From: Candidatus Gastranaerophilales bacterium
GTDB lineage: Bacteria > Cyanobacteriota > Vampirovibrionia > Gastranaerophilales > Gastranaerophilaceae
NCBI GenBank assembly: GCA_944323155.1
Contig: CALURL010000001.1
Location: forward strand, 1-64,000
Direction of reading: 5' to 3'
Length of the DNA stretch: 64,000 nt
A program made the position numbers and the translations under genes. Numbering within the stretch: the first letter of the stretch is position 1; every line of letters begins with the position of its first letter. The notes beneath the pieces were generated by a model that ran no database searches, was not told where the DNA came from, and worked only from the letters and a program-made list of their open reading frames with translations. Of this stretch, positions 6,604 through 15,648 are shown in pieces.

Positions 6604-7422
6604 ATGAAAGAATTAATTAGAGTATTTTACGGGGGGGGGGGCACAGGCGTAAAGTCTATCGTTGCCTATTGTCAAAATAAAAACATCTGCTATAATAGTG
6701 ATGTAGTACATCTCTATTATGGGAGGCAAAATTTGATTAAATCAAAAGCTTTTACTCTAGCAGAAGTTTTAATAACTTTGGGTATTATTGGTGTCGTTGC
6801 AGCTGTAACTCTTCCGACATTAATTGCAAAATATCAAGAAATAGTCTGGTTAAATCAGTTTAAACAAACTTATTCTATATTGTCGCAAGCTTATGTTCGC
6901 GCTTCTGATGATATGGGTGGATATAGCAAAGATTGGGGACTTCCAACAACATCAAGCAAGGAGGCTTCAAAACAAATATATAATATATTTTCAAAATATT
7001 TAAAGTTTACAGGAGTAGTTAACCAGTACAAAACAATTAAAAATCTTAATGGCGAGGATAATCATAGTGCTATATTACATCCTAGTAAAGGAGATGTCTA
7101 CTCATTGAGTAACGGCACATTAATTCAGTTTGGTATTGTTGAACCAGACGCTACAGACTCATTTAATATTGGTATAAATGTTGATATTAATGGACAAAAA
7201 GGACCAAATATGCTTGGAAAAGATGTATTTATGTTATTTCCGCGTGCAGATAGGCCTATGATAACAGGCTATGATTTGTGGTGGGTTAGTGAAGGTAATT
7301 GTTCTATTCAAAATCCCGCTTCTAACTGGACTTCTGGTGGTGCTTGCGCTATTTGGGTAATTAAACATGGCAATATGGATTATCTGCATAGAGAAATATC
7401 TCATGAAGAATGGATTAAATAA
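6604..7422 (+). CDS. Prepilin-like protein with phase-variable G11 leader tract (copy 1, reads ON)
   Basis: 272 aa. The ATG follows AAAGGAG at 5 nt. After 9 codons comes G11 (6631-6641), read as Gly-Gly-Gly-Gly, then a leader of about 35 residues and the type IV prepilin motif KA|FTLAEVLITLGIIGVV, with Ala at -1 and Glu at +5. The globular part contains INGQKGPNMLGKDVF, shared with the two paralogs in this window. With 10 or 12 G the frame stops within about 25 codons. A second possible start is TTG 6733, 6 nt after GGGAGG and downstream of a promoter-like TTGTCA-N16-TATAAT, so a shorter form independent of the tract may exist. It probably forms a pseudopilin or surface fibre subunit. Confidence 0.85.
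   Translation: MKELIRVFYGGGGTGVKSIVAYCQNKNICYNSDVVHLYYGRQNLIKSKAFTLAEVLITLGIIGVVAAVTLPTLIAKYQEIVWLNQFKQTYSILSQAYVRASDDMGGYSKDWGLPTTSSKEASKQIYNIFSKYLKFTGVVNQYKTIKNLNGEDNHSAILHPSKGDVYSLSNGTLIQFGIVEPDATDSFNIGINVDINGQKGPNMLGKDVFMLFPRADRPMITGYDLWWVSEGNCSIQNPASNWTSGGACAIWVIKHGNMDYLHREISHEEWIK
6631..6641 (+). repeat. G11 homopolymer, candidate contingency tract
   Basis: Eleven G between start codon and prepilin motif. 11 is the in-frame length; 10 leads to a TAA six codons after the tract begins (GCA CAG GCG TAA), and 12 reaches a stop at TAA about 14 codons on. Confidence 0.8.
6669..6696 (+). promoter_or_regulatory. Promoter-like TTGTCA-N16-TATAAT inside the pilin leader
   Basis: -35 TTGTCA at 6669-6674 and -10 TATAAT at 6691-6696 lie upstream of a GGGAGG site and TTG 6733. 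If used, it would make a tract-independent transcript of the pilin core. Its presence inside an open frame could be chance in AT-rich DNA. Confidence 0.5.
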
Positions 7423-7431
7423 ATAAAAAAA

Positions 7432-7454
7432 AGAGGTTGAATTTTTCAACCTCT
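7432..7454. terminator. Bidirectional terminator between copy-1 pilin and the next gene
   Basis: A 10-bp stem AGAGGTTGAA / TTCAACCTCT with a 3-nt loop. An A run before it becomes the T run for the minus-strand gene ending at 7486. Confidence 0.85.
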
Positions 7455-7485
7455 ACACACACATTTGTCACACACTATTTATAAT

Positions 7486-8307
7486 TTAATGAGTTTTAGA
7501 GTCTTTGTTTGTATTGTTGCTGGTGAATGCCATTATACTTGCTGCTATACCGCCTATTGCTGCTAATACCGGTACTCTGAAAATCGCTTTTGCGATTGGT
7601 CCTTTGTTTTTCCAGATGCAGTTTGCTGTAATTGCGCTACCTACACCTATTAATGCACCACCTGTTGCATTACCTGCAATTTTCTTTGCTTGTTCCCATC
7701 TGCTAACTGGTTCGCCGGTTAATTCTGAAATGTTTTCTTCTGCTGTTTTATTATCTGCCAAACCAAATGTTAATGTTTGGAACAAACCTTGTGTGTACGA
7801 ATCTTTGCCGTGTTTTCTGATATCATCTGTCACTGACGTGTGATATAAATCGTGATATGTTTTCATCGCACGGTTTTTTATTTCTTCATAAGTTGCACCT
7901 TCGCCGTATAACTCTTTTACACTTTTTAAGTATGATTTGAACGCCGGTAATATTTGCTGCTGTTCATCCTGAGCAATTTTTTCTCTGAGAACTGTTGCAT
8001 GTTTTTCAAGACCTTCCTGTGGAGAATTTAATCTCAAATCAGCATCACGCATTCTCTGTCGTTGACGAACCTGACTGTCTATCATGAATTGGTTATACTG
8101 ATCGTAATTTTTGTAATAGTTTTGATAATTTCCACCAAAAGGCATCATATAACCCATTCCAGGGAAAATACTTCCGTTCATACCCATCATCATATTGCCA
8201 ATTGGTGAATAGAAGTCTAAGCCGCTTAAATCATTTAATGCGACCTGGTTATTATATATGTTTGGAAACATTCCGTACATACCTGCTGCCATATTGTAGC
8301 CTGACAT
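7486..8307 (-). CDS. Unknown lineage-specific protein with Met/Asn/Tyr/Gly-rich N-terminus, 273 aa
   Basis: Good GGAGG site before the ATG. Residues 1-75 are unusually rich in Met, Gly, Asn and Tyr (GNMMMGMNG, NYYKNYDQYNQF) and look disordered. Residues about 78-180 are helical and charged. Then two hydrophobic segments follow (ATGGALIGVGSAITA and VPVLAAIGGIAASIMAF) with a short polar tail, resembling a glycine-zipper pair. There is no signal peptide. I recognise no family. It has its own promoter region, shared divergently with the TPR gene at 8480. Confidence 0.7.
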   Translation of the reverse strand: MSGYNMAAGMYGMFPNIYNNQVALNDLSGLDFYSPIGNMMMGMNGSIFPGMGYMMPFGGNYQNYYKNYDQYNQFMIDSQVRQRQRMRDADLRLNSPQEGLEKHATVLREKIAQDEQQQILPAFKSYLKSVKELYGEGATYEEIKNRAMKTYHDLYHTSVTDDIRKHGKDSYTQGLFQTLTFGLADNKTAEENISELTGEPVSRWEQAKKIAGNATGGALIGVGSAITANCIWKNKGPIAKAIFRVPVLAAIGGIAASIMAFTSNNTNKDSKTH

Positions 8308-8479
8308 AACCTAACCTCCAATTTAATTTATCTAACCTTACCTTATTTATATAAACAATTTCAGTTTTTATTAATTGCTTGTTTTATAATATAATGTTAA
8401 GAGTTTGTAACATTTATCATCTAAAAAATGGTTGCATTACTTTGAAAATCAGTATATTATAAGGCTATGAGGTAAGCAA

Positions 8480-9616
8480 TTGAAAAAGTTTTTTTCAGGT
8501 TTATTTACACTTTTAATACTTGCTGCAATCGGCGGAAGCGTATATTTGTTTCCGGAATTTTATCATACTCAGTTTGATAAAATTCGTGGAATGTATTATG
8601 TGCACAAAGGCGATAAAGCATATAAAAAATGGAAATTGCAGAAAGCTATTGATTATTACCTTCGCGCTGTAAAATTATATCCTGGCCACTATACTGCATG
8701 GTATAATCTTGGAAATATTTACGTTGCTTATGAAGATTATTACTCTGCTGTTGATGCTTATGAACAGGCAATCAGGTTTAATCCTAAATTTATGGTTGCA
8801 AGAATGAATTACGGTATAATTTCAACAGAAAAACTCGGTGATTTTGACGGGGCTATTGATCAATATAATGCAATTATTAATGTGAAAAGAAGATTGCTAT
8901 CCATTCCTTTTATATTTAATAATAGAAGGAGTACAAAAACTAATCGAGGCCTTGCGTATTATAATATGGGAGTTGCTTATAAGCAAAAATCAGTTTATAG
9001 CGGTGATGAGTGGGACATCAAAAGAATTTATCTTTTAAAAGCCCTTGATGCGTATGAAAATGCTGTTAAAATTCTCAAAAAAGATTATGATGCGAGATAT
9101 AATCTTGCGCTGACTTATCATTTGCTAGGGAATTATCATGAAGCAGGGATGAATTACTGTAAGGCAATTGAACTTTCTCCTATGCAATATGAAGCACACT
9201 ATAATTTAGCAATTCTTTTAAGACATTTGAAATACTATAAAGAATCTCTTGATGAACTTGAAAAAGCAACCAGTTTAATTACTAACAGCGACGGTGCTAC
9301 TAATCGTCAAATGTATGTTTTTGATGTTATGAATGATGTCACAAGAACAATTCTTGCCGGTACTGATTCCAAAACGCTCGTTGAGGAGTTGAATGAAATT
9401 ACTCCTAAAGATGAATCAGGCAGTGTAACATATGTCCATGGCAAACTCGTTGCAACTGAAGAATTAGACAATGCAATTATAAAAAATTTCAGTACATGCG
9501 CTTCTGCAAAAATATTTGAAGAAGATATTGAAGAAGGAATTACAGATGTCAGTGATTTTGAACGTGACACCGTACGTATTCCGCCTGTTGATGAGTTTAG
9601 TGAAGTTACCCCTTAA
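8480..9616 (+). CDS. Membrane-anchored TPR-repeat protein, 378 aa
   Basis: TTG start 6 nt after GAGGT; no nearby ATG gives the full signal-anchor. Residues 1-22 form a membrane segment (FFSGLFTLLILAAIGG). Tetratricopeptide repeats follow from about 40 to 260, with typical A-W-Y-N-L-G-N-I and A-I-D-Y-Y-L-R-A patterns (AWYNLGNIYVAYEDYYSAV, ARYNLALTYHLLGNYHEAG). The last 100 residues are acidic and non-repeat. It probably scaffolds a protein complex at the membrane face; partners are unknown. Its end overlaps the convergent ABC permease gene by 11 nt. Confidence 0.85.
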   Translation: MKKFFSGLFTLLILAAIGGSVYLFPEFYHTQFDKIRGMYYVHKGDKAYKKWKLQKAIDYYLRAVKLYPGHYTAWYNLGNIYVAYEDYYSAVDAYEQAIRFNPKFMVARMNYGIISTEKLGDFDGAIDQYNAIINVKRRLLSIPFIFNNRRSTKTNRGLAYYNMGVAYKQKSVYSGDEWDIKRIYLLKALDAYENAVKILKKDYDARYNLALTYHLLGNYHEAGMNYCKAIELSPMQYEAHYNLAILLRHLKYYKESLDELEKATSLITNSDGATNRQMYVFDVMNDVTRTILAGTDSKTLVEELNEITPKDESGSVTYVHGKLVATEELDNAIIKNFSTCASAKIFEEDIEEGITDVSDFERDTVRIPPVDEFSEVTP

Positions 9617-10451
9617 CAGCTCCTTCGTTTTCTCCCGATATAAAGTACCTTTGCATTGCAAGGAAAAATATTAAGATTGGAATTGTTGAAAGAATTGAAC
9701 CTGCAGCAATAAATCTCCAGTTAGAACTGAACATTCCCTGTAAGTTATTAACACCTACAGGAAGCGTGTACATTGTTTCTTTGGTAAGTACAATGCTCGG
9801 CCATAAGAATTCTCCCCATGAACCAATGAAAGTAAAAATCGCAAGTACTGCTAAAGACGGTTTTACCATAGGGATTAAGACTTTTGTAAATACCTGAAAA
9901 ACATTGCACCCGTCAACAATTGCAGCCTCTTCCATTTCTTTAGGAATTCCCAAAAACGCCTGACGCATAAGAAATATTCCAAAAGCGCTTACTGCAAATG
10001 GCATTATAAGCCCGATAAAGCCAGCAATATCATTTACGCTGTCAACAAGGTGTAATTTTAAAGTTATAAGATACACAGGTAACATAATTGCCTGAAACGG
10101 AATCATTATTGTTGCAAGTATTGCAAAAAATGTGATTTTTTTACCCTTAAACTCCATTCTCGCAAGCGGATATCCAGCCATTGCAGATAGAACAAGGTTT
10201 AATAAAACAGTTCCACCCGCAACAACCATGCTGTTTACAAAATATCTGATAAAGTCAACTTTATCCCAAACTCCTGAATAATTTGCCCAGGTAAAATCTG
10301 CGGGTATAATTTGCGGCGGATAGGCAAAAATATTTTCACTATTTCCCTTGAGTGATGTAGAAATTAGCCAGATAAAAGGAAATATTGACAGCAGTGAAAC
10401 AAATATCAATATTGCATGTGTTGTAAATTTTTCTATAAATTTCCTTATCAT
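9606..10451 (-). CDS. Carbohydrate ABC transporter permease, MalG/UgpE type
   Basis: 281 aa with six predicted transmembrane helices. The EAA loop that docks the ATPase is clear (EEAAIVDGCNVFQVFTKVLIP, about residues 175-195), and TSLKG at about residue 33 is typical of the MalG branch. It works with the MalF-type permease encoded just upstream; the two genes overlap by 4 nt (ATGA). No solute-binding protein or ATPase is adjacent, so the substrate, a sugar or glycerol-phosphate-like compound, cannot be read from context. Confidence 0.9.
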   Translation of the reverse strand: MIRKFIEKFTTHAILIFVSLLSIFPFIWLISTSLKGNSENIFAYPPQIIPADFTWANYSGVWDKVDFIRYFVNSMVVAGGTVLLNLVLSAMAGYPLARMEFKGKKITFFAILATIMIPFQAIMLPVYLITLKLHLVDSVNDIAGFIGLIMPFAVSAFGIFLMRQAFLGIPKEMEEAAIVDGCNVFQVFTKVLIPMVKPSLAVLAIFTFIGSWGEFLWPSIVLTKETMYTLPVGVNNLQGMFSSNWRFIAAGSILSTIPILIFFLAMQRYFISGENEGAVKG

Positions 10452-11320
10452 ATCTGGTACTTGTTCCTTTCAAATCCAAAAATGTTAACAAGTGAAAATA
10501 ACATTACTATTATCAAAAGCACAACCGCCATTGCTGATGCAAATCCTAAATCAAGATTCTCAAATGCTCTTTCATAAATGTAATAAACTATGGTTTTGCT
10601 GGAATTCAGTGGCCCGCCTTTTGTCATAACATAAATTTCTGCAAAAACTTTCATTGCAGATATTGCGCTAATTGTGGTAACAAGTGCAATAGTAGGCATT
10701 ATATGCGGTACGGTTACTGTTAGGTGTTTTGTTAGAAAATTTGCACCGTCAATATCGCAGGCTTCGTATAGTTCTTTTGGAACACTCATTAACGCCGCAA
10801 GATAGATTATCATGTAATAACCAATCCCTTTCCAGATTGTTACAATAATTACCGAATACAAAGCGTATTTAGGATCTGTAAGCCAGCCTATGGGCTTAAA
10901 ACCTAAACTTGTTACTATGTAATTTAAGATTCCCTGATCAGCATAAAGCCATTTGAACGCTATAGCAGCAACTACTATCGAAACAATTACAGGTAAATAA
11001 ATTAGAATTTTGTATAAAGTAACGCCTCTGATTTTCTGATTAATAAGTATTGCAAGAAACAGTGGAAATATCGCAAGTATAGGAACTGCAACAAAAAGAT
11101 ATATGAATGTATTCCATAGAACTTTATAAAAAATTGCACTATGGAAGAGTTTTGTATAATTTTGCCACCCTATAAATTGCGGGTTGTAAATGCTTGATGA
11201 GTAGTCAAAAAAGCTTAGGCCGAATGTTTGAAAAAATGGGATAAAAAAGAATATCAGCAGAACAACTCCCGCCGGAAGTAAAAATAAGTATGGTGCATAT
11301 TTGCCATAATACTTAAACAT
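10448..11320 (-). CDS. Carbohydrate ABC transporter permease, MalF/UgpA type
   Basis: 290 aa, six transmembrane helices, typical LFLLPAGVVLLIFFFIPF first helix and the EAA loop YEACDIDGANFLTKHLTVTVP at about residues 195-215. It is the first gene of a two-permease unit and overlaps the MalG-type gene by 4 nt. A multi-sugar ATPase of the MsmX/UgpC kind encoded elsewhere probably energises the pair. The start at 11320 is 39 nt from the Usp gene on the same strand, so the three genes could be co-transcribed. Confidence 0.9.
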   Translation of the reverse strand: MFKYYGKYAPYLFLLPAGVVLLIFFFIPFFQTFGLSFFDYSSSIYNPQFIGWQNYTKLFHSAIFYKVLWNTFIYLFVAVPILAIFPLFLAILINQKIRGVTLYKILIYLPVIVSIVVAAIAFKWLYADQGILNYIVTSLGFKPIGWLTDPKYALYSVIIVTIWKGIGYYMIIYLAALMSVPKELYEACDIDGANFLTKHLTVTVPHIMPTIALVTTISAISAMKVFAEIYVMTKGGPLNSSKTIVYYIYERAFENLDLGFASAMAVVLLIIVMLFSLVNIFGFERNKYQI

Positions 11321-11359
11321 ATAGTGATTATTACATTTAATTCTTACGCAGTCAATTTT

Positions 11360-12220
11360 TTAACTTTCCTTGATAATTAAAACATCACTTTTCGCGTTTT
11401 CAAGAATTCGTCGGCTGATTGAACCGCTTAGGAATTTATCCATTTTACTCTTTTTTCGTTCTCCTATAACAACCAAATCTATTTCTCTTGCTTTTATAAA
11501 ATCGAGAATTTTTTGAGTAGGATTTCCTGAGAGTATTGCATTTTCCAAACTTTTTAAACCGTTTTCTTCAAGAATTGATTCTATTGTTTTTAAGGCTTTT
11601 GCCGCAAATATATTTTGCTGTTTTTCTATCTCAAGAAGCCAGTTAGTATCAAGTGTTCCTTCTAAAAATAACAAATCAGGATCTTCATTTACGGTGCAGG
11701 TATATATTTCCTTGTCTTCTATGCATAGATGATTTATTGCTTGTCTAATCACCTCATAAGAATACGCTGAACCATCTGTTGTTAATAAAATTTTTCTTTT
11801 AGCATTTTCTTCTTTGGTGACATAAGCATTATTTTTGCTGCTGTTTACAACTTCCTGTGATACTGAACCGAGCCATTTTTGTATTCCTTTTTTCCCGTGT
11901 GAACCCATAAGTACAACGTCATAATATTCGGATTTTAGCTGCTCTATGATACTATCCATTGCAGAACCGCAGTGTTTTATTTTTCTTCCTAAATTCATAT
12001 TTAATGATTTAATTTCTTTTTCTGCATAATCGAGAATGCTGTCAGCAACATTTGCGCAGGAATTTGCAAATCCATCCTCTTCAATGCTCACTTCATCAGG
12101 TAAAAATGTCCAGTCGATTATACAAATTACATCAATTATTGCTTCTTTCTGCCACCCTGAAAAATTTTTTAGTGCTTTAAAACTTATTTTAGAACCATCC
12201 GTACAAAATAACGCTTTCAT
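11360..12220 (-). CDS. Tandem universal stress protein (two UspA domains)
   Basis: 286 aa made of two UspA folds, residues 1-140 and 150-286. Each begins with a beta strand and an acidic TDGS loop (ALFCTDGSK, ILLTTDGSA). Each ends with a nucleotide-binding glycine motif: MGSHGKKGIQKWLGSVS in the first and IGERKKSKMDKFLSGSIS in the second, both near the ATP-binding G-2x-G-9x-G(S/T) pattern. UspA proteins bind ATP and help survival under starvation or redox stress. It lies upstream of the two sugar permeases. Confidence 0.9.
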   Translation of the reverse strand: MKALFCTDGSKISFKALKNFSGWQKEAIIDVICIIDWTFLPDEVSIEEDGFANSCANVADSILDYAEKEIKSLNMNLGRKIKHCGSAMDSIIEQLKSEYYDVVLMGSHGKKGIQKWLGSVSQEVVNSSKNNAYVTKEENAKRKILLTTDGSAYSYEVIRQAINHLCIEDKEIYTCTVNEDPDLLFLEGTLDTNWLLEIEKQQNIFAAKALKTIESILEENGLKSLENAILSGNPTQKILDFIKAREIDLVVIGERKKSKMDKFLSGSISRRILENAKSDVLIIKES

Positions 12221-12358
12221 ATTCTCTCCTTTTCTTGTTTTTACAAAGAATAAAATATGTTAAGGAAAATTACATTAGCTGGTATTCTATATTTTTTTTT
12301 GTTATTATGTTGATGTGGGAAATGTTTTTATATTGAATAGGATAAAAGTGTTATAGTT

Positions 12359-12979
12359 ATGCCGGCAAAAGATAATGTTCAACAAAAAGTTAATTTAAGG
12401 GATTACAAAGAATTAATTGAAACTATTGCAAAAGTAGAGTATCAAAAATTTTCCACTTCTCACCTGATAGAATTACCTGAATTGGTTAATATCGGGAATC
12501 ACACACTTTATATTCTGTTTAAAAATAATTCTCCGGAAAATTTTAATAACACATATCTTTCGACTGCAATCAAATGGGCTATAAGAAATGAAGTTAGACG
12601 CCGTTATAAGTGGTATACTTTGAAAAACAGACGTCAGCAGACTTCTGATGAAGAGAACAATGACTTGAGGGTAGAAGTTTACAAAACAATTCTTTCAATA
12701 GATGAAATGCAAGAGGCTGAAGTTCCTACTCAGATTAAGGCAGAAGATAGAACTCCGGAAGAATGCATTGAACTGTCTGAACTCAAGGCAGAAATTCTTG
12801 AATCTATGAAAAAGCTTCCGCCACGTGAAAGAGAACTTATTGAATATAAGTTTTTTAAGGAGAAAAAGCTGCGTGAAATTTCAGAAGAATTCAATATTTC
12901 ACAATCAAGAATTTCGCGCATAATTCAATCAGGTTTGGACAAAATTAAAAGAGACTTAAAAAAGCAGGGGATAATTTAG
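12359..12979 (+). CDS. RNA polymerase sigma factor, sigma-70 family (SigF/FliA-like)
   Basis: 206 aa. Region 2 is recognisable at about residues 62-82 (NNTYLSTAIKWAIRNEVRRR, a -10 recognition helix like that of FliA/SigF). Region 4 is clear at the end (LPPRERELIEYKFF...REISEEFNISQSRISRIIQ), a helix-turn-helix that reads the -35 box. Region 1.1 is absent. It is an alternative sigma factor of moderate size. No anti-sigma gene is beside it; gcvPB starts 6 nt after its stop, so the two are probably co-transcribed by proximity. There is no strong ribosome-binding site. Confidence 0.85.
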   Translation: MPAKDNVQQKVNLRDYKELIETIAKVEYQKFSTSHLIELPELVNIGNHTLYILFKNNSPENFNNTYLSTAIKWAIRNEVRRRYKWYTLKNRRQQTSDEENNDLRVEVYKTILSIDEMQEAEVPTQIKAEDRTPEECIELSELKAEILESMKKLPPRERELIEYKFFKEKKLREISEEFNISQSRISRIIQSGLDKIKRDLKKQGII

Positions 12980-12985
12980 ATAAAT

Positions 12986-14410
12986 ATGAAAACTATTTTT
13001 GAAAAAAGCAACGGCGTTTCAGGGATAAATTTGTCTGATGAGACTGAAAATTTGTCTTTTTTTGACGAAAAATTTTTGAGAAAATCTCCTGTTAATCTTC
13101 CTCAGTTAAGTGAGTTAGAAGTTTTGAGACATTATAAAGAACTTTCAGATAAAAATTTCTGCATTGAAAAAGGTTTTTATCCTTTAGGTTCCTGCACTAT
13201 GAAATATAACCCAAAAGTTAATGAACTTCTGGGCAATCTGGAAGGTTTTACGTGCCTTCATCCTCTGGCTGACGATGAAGATTGTCAGGGCGCACTGGAG
13301 TTAATGTATAAATTGCAGGAAGCATTAAAAGAAGTTACCGGCATGGATGCTGTAACTTTACAGCCTGCTGCAGGTGCTCATGGCGAACTTACCGGCATGA
13401 TGATTATCAAAAAGTATTTTGAGGTTAAAGGTGAAAAACGAACTAAGGTTATAATTCCAGATTCTGCGCATGGTACAAATCCAGCAAGTGCTCATGCGTG
13501 CGGCTTTGATATAGTTCATGTTGCTTCCAATGAAAAAGGGCAGGTTGATGTTGAGGCTTTAAAATCTTTATTGAATGACGATGTTGCTGCAATTATGATG
13601 ACTAACCCGAATACACTTGGTATTTTTGAGGAAAATGTTCTTGAAATTTCTGATTTAATGCATAAAAACGGCTCATTACTTTATTATGATGGTGCGAATT
13701 TCAATGCTGTTATGGGATATACTAATCCAAAATTAATGGGATTTGATGTTGTTCATTTAAACCTGCACAAAACATTTGCAACTCCTCATGGAGGCGGCGG
13801 CCCGGGAGCTGGTCCTGTTGCGGTTGTTGAAGCCTTAAAAGAGTTTTTACCTGTGCCTGTAGTAGATTTTAACGGTAAAAAATATTTCAGAAAATATAAT
13901 CTTTCTCATTCTATCGGTAATGTCAAAGGTTTTTATGGAAATTTTTCCGTACTTGTGAAGGCTTATGCGTATATTCTTATGATGGGTAAAAATCTTAAGC
14001 GTGCAAGCGAAGATGCTGTGCTTAATGCTAATTATCTCAAGGAAAAATTAAAAGAGGCATATTTATTGCCATATGATGAACCTTGTATGCATGAATTTGT
14101 GCTTTCAGGCGACAAGCAAAAAGAAAACGGGGTTTCAACATTAAATATTGCTAAAAGTCTTATGGATGAAAATACTCATCCTCCAACAGTTTATTTCCCA
14201 TTAATCGTGCATGAAGCAATCATGATTGAACCTACCGAGTCTGAAAATAAAGAAAGATTAGACGATTTTGTAAACGTGATGTTAAAAATTGCGCAGGATG
14301 CAAAAACAAACCCTGAAAAATTGATTTCAGCTCCTCATACTACACCGGTTAAACGTGTTGATGAGACTAATGCTGCGCGTCATCCGGATTTAAAATTTAT
14401 TCAACAGTAA
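12986..14410 (+). CDS. gcvPB: Glycine dehydrogenase (decarboxylating) subunit 2
   Basis: 474 aa, the C-terminal half of the P protein, which uses PLP to decarboxylate glycine and pass the aminomethyl group to the lipoyl H protein. The PLP lysine is in NLHKTFATPHGGGGPGAGP at about residue 255. The N-terminal part has the usual GFYPLGSCTMKYNP. Split gcvPA/gcvPB genes are usual in Firmicutes and several other phyla. No gcvPA, gcvH or gcvT is in the window, so the system is dispersed. It starts 6 nt after the sigma gene. Confidence 0.95.
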   Translation: MKTIFEKSNGVSGINLSDETENLSFFDEKFLRKSPVNLPQLSELEVLRHYKELSDKNFCIEKGFYPLGSCTMKYNPKVNELLGNLEGFTCLHPLADDEDCQGALELMYKLQEALKEVTGMDAVTLQPAAGAHGELTGMMIIKKYFEVKGEKRTKVIIPDSAHGTNPASAHACGFDIVHVASNEKGQVDVEALKSLLNDDVAAIMMTNPNTLGIFEENVLEISDLMHKNGSLLYYDGANFNAVMGYTNPKLMGFDVVHLNLHKTFATPHGGGGPGAGPVAVVEALKEFLPVPVVDFNGKKYFRKYNLSHSIGNVKGFYGNFSVLVKAYAYILMMGKNLKRASEDAVLNANYLKEKLKEAYLLPYDEPCMHEFVLSGDKQKENGVSTLNIAKSLMDENTHPPTVYFPLIVHEAIMIEPTESENKERLDDFVNVMLKIAQDAKTNPEKLISAPHTTPVKRVDETNAARHPDLKFIQQ

Positions 14411-14451
14411 AAGTAAAAAGTACAATCAAGTAAAAAAAAAGAGAAACTGAC

Positions 14452-15603
14452 ATGTCAAAAGAAAAGAAAAAAATAAAAGTAGCTTTCCCGCATATGGGAA
14501 CAATATATGTAGCCTGGTCTGCAGCTTTGAAAAAAGTTGGTGTAGAACCTTTTATTCCCCCTTATACCAGCAAAAAAACATTATCCTTGGGCACAAAACA
14601 TTCCCCTGAGGCAATTTGTCTTCCGTATAAGCTTATTCTTGGAAACTTTATTGAAGCAATTGAAGGCGGAACCGATTATGTTGCAATGATTTCGTCTCCT
14701 GGGTGCTGTCGTTTGGGTGAATACGGAAATTGTATTCATAACGCGCTGATTGATTTAGGTTACGATACTAAATATATTGAACTTACCCTGTATGATGGTA
14801 TTAAAGGTATGTATGACTTTTTAAAACGTATTAGCGGCAAAAATGATCCGATTCTGTTTCTTCGCTGCATTATTTTTGCAATTAAAAAGGTTTTTGTTCT
14901 GGATGATTTGGTTAATAAATTGTCATATTATAGAGCAAGAGAAATTCACCATGGCGAGGCTGAAAAACATTATATGAAAGCACTTGAAATGATTAAAGAT
15001 GCGGATAATTCAAGGCAGCTTAAAAAAGCTAAAAAAGAAGCGTTTGCAGAAATAGAAAAAACTGAAATTGATCCTAAAAGAGAGGTGCTGCATGTTGATT
15101 TAACAGGAGAAATTTACCTTGTATGTGATACTTTTTCAAATCAGGATATAGAAAAAGAATTAGGCAGAATGGGTGTTCAGACAAGAAGAAGCCTGACAAT
15201 CAGCAGCTTTTTAAAAGATGCAATAATTCCAAAAATTTTCAGAAAGGGTGAGACTCATCTTCAAAGAGCTTTTAGAATGGCAAAACCTTATTTAATGCGT
15301 GATATCGGCGGCGATTCTCTTGAATGTGTTTCTGACGTTGCTTATGCTGATGAACGCGGTATAGATGGAATTATTCATATTAGCCCATTTACATGTATGC
15401 CTGAGATTATGTCACAAAATATTTTTCCTGCGATGCGAGAAAATTGTGATATTCCTATTCTTCCTCTGATTATGGATGAGCAGACCGGTAAGGCTGGTTA
15501 TATTACCCGTCTTGAGGCTTTTGTTGATTTGATGAGAAGACGTAAAAGAAAAATTGCTCTTGATGCAAATAAAAAATTAGATGAACCGGTTAGTGTTAAA
15601 TAG
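14452..15603 (+). CDS. Acyl-CoA dehydratase activase-related protein (DUF2229), 383 aa
   Basis: It belongs to the DUF2229 group, relatives of the 2-hydroxyacyl-CoA dehydratase/activase proteins that bind an iron-sulfur cluster. Cysteines sit in family positions: ICLPYK at about 63, PGCCRLGEYGNC at about 84-95, and VCDTF and FTCMP near 225 and 323. The C-terminus DEQTGKAGYITRLEAFVD is also found in the second relative at 37808-38890. Its physiological partner is not known. It follows gcvPB by 42 nt and has its own weak site. Confidence 0.8.
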   Translation: MSKEKKKIKVAFPHMGTIYVAWSAALKKVGVEPFIPPYTSKKTLSLGTKHSPEAICLPYKLILGNFIEAIEGGTDYVAMISSPGCCRLGEYGNCIHNALIDLGYDTKYIELTLYDGIKGMYDFLKRISGKNDPILFLRCIIFAIKKVFVLDDLVNKLSYYRAREIHHGEAEKHYMKALEMIKDADNSRQLKKAKKEAFAEIEKTEIDPKREVLHVDLTGEIYLVCDTFSNQDIEKELGRMGVQTRRSLTISSFLKDAIIPKIFRKGETHLQRAFRMAKPYLMRDIGGDSLECVSDVAYADERGIDGIIHISPFTCMPEIMSQNIFPAMRENCDIPILPLIMDEQTGKAGYITRLEAFVDLMRRRKRKIALDANKKLDEPVSVK

Positions 15604-15648
15604 TATTTACTCTATTTAATATTTTAATTATTGAGGTAATGTACATAT

